Assembly (NCBI GenBank): GCA_030168595.1
Contig: CP115556.1
Location: 1,488,001-1,552,000, forward strand
DNA: 64,000 nucleotides
Source of the DNA: Methanomassiliicoccales archaeon LGM-DZ1
GTDB taxonomy: Archaea > Thermoplasmatota > Thermoplasmata > Methanomassiliicoccales > Methanomethylophilaceae
Reading direction: 5' to 3'
Numbering within the stretch: the stretch's first letter is position 1; each line of letters starts with the position of its first letter. This document shows, in pieces, positions 62,562 to 64,000 of the stretch. Position numbers and translations under genes: made by a program. Under the pieces are notes generated by a model that was given only the letters and a program-made list of their open reading frames with translations, was not told where the DNA came from and did not search any database.

Positions 62562-63674
62562 ATGGCGACGATCGAAGAACAGATTGAAGAGCTCGAGAAG
62601 GAGATCTCCAACACCAAGAAGAACAAGGCCACCGAAGCGCACATAGGCAAGCTGAAGGCGAAGATAGCCAAGCTCTCCATGGAGAGGGAGCACAGGCTGG
62701 AGCAGTCGAGGGCAGGCGGAGGGACCAGAGGGTTCTACGTCAAGAAGGCCGGCAACGCGACGGTCGCGCTGGTCGGTTTCCCGTCCGTGGGAAAGTCCAC
62801 GCTGCTCAACCAGCTGACCGGGGCGCATTCCGAGGTGGGAGCGTATCACTTCACCACCCTCGATGTCGTGCCCGGAGTCATGGAATACAACCACGCGAAG
62901 ATCCAGATCCTGGATATGCCGGGGCTGATCAAGGATGCATCCCGCGGGAAGGGAAGGGGAAGGGAGGTCATCGCGGCCGCCCGTTCCGCAGATATCATCC
63001 TGCTCGTCGTGGACATCTTCAACCCGGACCTGAGCGTGCTGATGAAGGAGCTCTACAACTCCGCCATCAGGCTCAACCAGTATCCCCCGGACGTCAACAT
63101 CACGACGTCCCAGTCGGGAGGAATCATAGTAAAGCCGACGCTCAAGCTGACCAAGATCGACGTCGATACCATCAAGGACATGGTGGCGGCCTATGGCCAC
63201 ATCAACGCCACCGTCGTCGTCCGCGAGGATATCGACGTGGAGCAGATGCTGGATGTTCTCGCAGGCAACCGCGTCTACATCAAGGCGGTCATGGCCATCA
63301 ACAAGGTCGACCTGGCCAAGCCCGGCCAGCTGGAGGCGGTCATGGAGATGCACAAGGCGTACAAGAGCGTCGGTGTCTCCGCGGCCACCGGCTACAACAT
63401 CGATGCCCTGAAGCAGGAGATCTACGACCAGATCGACATGATCAGGATCTACCTCAAGCCGCAGGGGCAGGAGGCCGACATGAAGGAGCCCCTCATCGTC
63501 AAGAGGGGGAACACCGTCGGCGATGTCTGCGAGCTGATCCACAGGGACTTCAGGAACGCGTTCCGTTATGCCATGGTCTGGGGCAAGAGCGCTAAGTTCC
63601 CCGGGCAGACCGTCGGAATGGATCATGTCGTGGAGGATGAGGACATCCTCTGCATCATAGTCAAGAGGTCCTGA
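62562..63674 (+). CDS. DRG/Rbg-family GTPase
   Basis: 370 residues. A coiled N-terminus (EEQIEELEKEI) and HRLEQSRAGGG lead to the G domain: G1 GFPSVGKST at 72-80, the DRG-type FTTLDVVPG switch, G3 DMPGLIKDASRGKGRG, and NKVDLAK as G4. A C-terminal TGS domain follows (KRGNTVGDVCELIHRDF...MVWGKSAKF). Developmentally regulated GTP-binding proteins are universal in archaea and eukaryotes and act with ribosomes. Confidence 0.95.
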   Translation: MATIEEQIEELEKEISNTKKNKATEAHIGKLKAKIAKLSMEREHRLEQSRAGGGTRGFYVKKAGNATVALVGFPSVGKSTLLNQLTGAHSEVGAYHFTTLDVVPGVMEYNHAKIQILDMPGLIKDASRGKGRGREVIAAARSADIILLVVDIFNPDLSVLMKELYNSAIRLNQYPPDVNITTSQSGGIIVKPTLKLTKIDVDTIKDMVAAYGHINATVVVREDIDVEQMLDVLAGNRVYIKAVMAINKVDLAKPGQLEAVMEMHKAYKSVGVSAATGYNIDALKQEIYDQIDMIRIYLKPQGQEADMKEPLIVKRGNTVGDVCELIHRDFRNAFRYAMVWGKSAKFPGQTVGMDHVVEDEDILCIIVKRS

Positions 63675-63702
63675 GACGGATCTGGGATTTTACGGCCGGA
63701 CA

Positions 63703-63728
63703 GGCGGCGGAAAGGCCGCCGCCGGCCG
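63703..63728. terminator. Hairpin between convergent drg and hemD genes
   Basis: Stem GGCGGC/GCCGCC (63703-63708 and 63715-63720) between the two convergent genes, followed by a short T-run (GTTTTC at 63731-63736). Confidence 0.45.
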
Positions 63729-63748
63729 CTGTTTTCAAGAAACCGGTA

Positions 63749-64000
63749 TCAGTCGCTGCCGGCGAAGCGGCCTGCAACAGTATCCAGCATTCCGGCGAAT
63801 GTGGATTTCTCCGGGATCGCGTCGGGCGCGAACCCCTGCCTGCGCATGGATTCCGCCGTCGGCCTGCCGATTGCCACCTTGAAAGTGCCGTTCAGCGCTT
63901 CGGCGGCCCTGTCCTTCCCGCACCAGTTCTCAAGCTCGCTGAGGAAAACCCTGAACGATTCGGGGCTGGTCATGAGGAGGGCGTCGAGCGTGCCGGACGA
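63749..64000 (-). CDS. hemD: Uroporphyrinogen-III synthase, C-terminal part (runs off right edge)
   Basis: 84 codons are visible on the minus strand. LDALLMTSPESFRVFLSEL, VAIGRPTAESMRRQGFAPDAIPEKSTFAGML are the conserved C-terminal segments of HemD: the TS-x-x-x-x-x-x-F strand, the IG-x-x-TA loop and the P-E-x-T-x-x-G-M/L end. HemD cyclises hydroxymethylbilane to uroporphyrinogen III, the common precursor of cobalamin, F430 and siroheme. The N-terminal domain lies outside the window. Confidence 0.85.
   Translation of the reverse strand, partial: SSGTLDALLMTSPESFRVFLSELENWCGKDRAAEALNGTFKVAIGRPTAESMRRQGFAPDAIPEKSTFAGMLDTVAGRFAGSD

Overview
The window reads as a chromosome segment of a methanogenic archaeon, most likely of the order Methanomassiliicoccales. 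Archaeal core genes are present: topoisomerase VI A and B, class I lysyl-tRNA synthetase, Sec61 beta, a DRG-type GTPase and NikR. Promoters are archaeal TATA boxes. None of the intact genes annotated here ends in TAG: almost all end in TGA and a few in TAA. Two otherwise coherent genes carry internal in-frame TAG codons. That pattern fits an organism that decodes TAG as pyrrolysine. The order-level call is an inference.

Left end (1-6.9 kb): an AT-rich defence island with a GHKL/MORC-like ATPase running off the edge, a large Z1-domain helicase-like protein and a Vsr-type nicking endonuclease. An ISL3-family insertion sequence with 48-bp inverted repeats and an 8-bp target duplication lies between the last two.

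Centre left (6.9-27.7 kb): the most unusual part. Four complete FecBCD/BtuFCD-type ABC importers stand in a row. Each has a membrane-anchored binding protein carrying two dockerin-like calcium-binding repeats. Embedded among them are a nitrogenase-like NifH-NifD fusion with a separate NifK-like subunit, and three SAM methyltransferases, two of which have a C-terminal ArsR-type winged helix. Six copies of a 17-bp palindrome (TGGA-N7-TCCA core) mark the promoters of the binding proteins, the nitrogenase-like pair and one methyltransferase. A 56-bp exact copy of the 3' end of the nifK-like gene behind the third importer shows that the block grew by duplication of an importer/nitrogenase/methyltransferase unit, with later loss of the nitrogenase pair from one copy. 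I infer a co-regulated system that imports a metal or tetrapyrrole-like ligand, reduces it and methylates it. The substrate cannot be read from the sequence.

Middle (27.8-43.2 kb): an accessory stretch. It holds a Sel1-repeat protein, an AlbA_2/HATPase regulator, a PemK-like toxin with a decayed partial duplicate, an ATPase remnant, and a glycosyltransferase interrupted by TAG and a ten-G frameshift. It also holds tRNA-Ser(GGA), an IS4-like element, a nitrilase-family hydrolase, NadE, and a third insertion sequence whose transposase has an internal TAG and which separates two truncated genes. Two surface-protein genes, an AbrB-like membrane protein and an orphan McrB-like AAA protein follow.

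Right part (43.2-64 kb): anaerobic cobalamin ring synthesis (cbiD, cbiG, a cbiJ-cbiE-cbiT triple fusion, cbiA), then a ZIP metal transporter divergent from nikR with a clear palindromic operator. Housekeeping genes follow: a cation/proton antiporter, sec61 beta, lysS, top6A/top6B, two unknown membrane proteins, an Fpg-like DNA glycosylase, a DRG GTPase and the 3' end of hemD. Tetrapyrrole synthesis (hemD, cbi genes), nickel control and the multi-importer block together suggest heavy investment in metal-tetrapyrrole cofactors.
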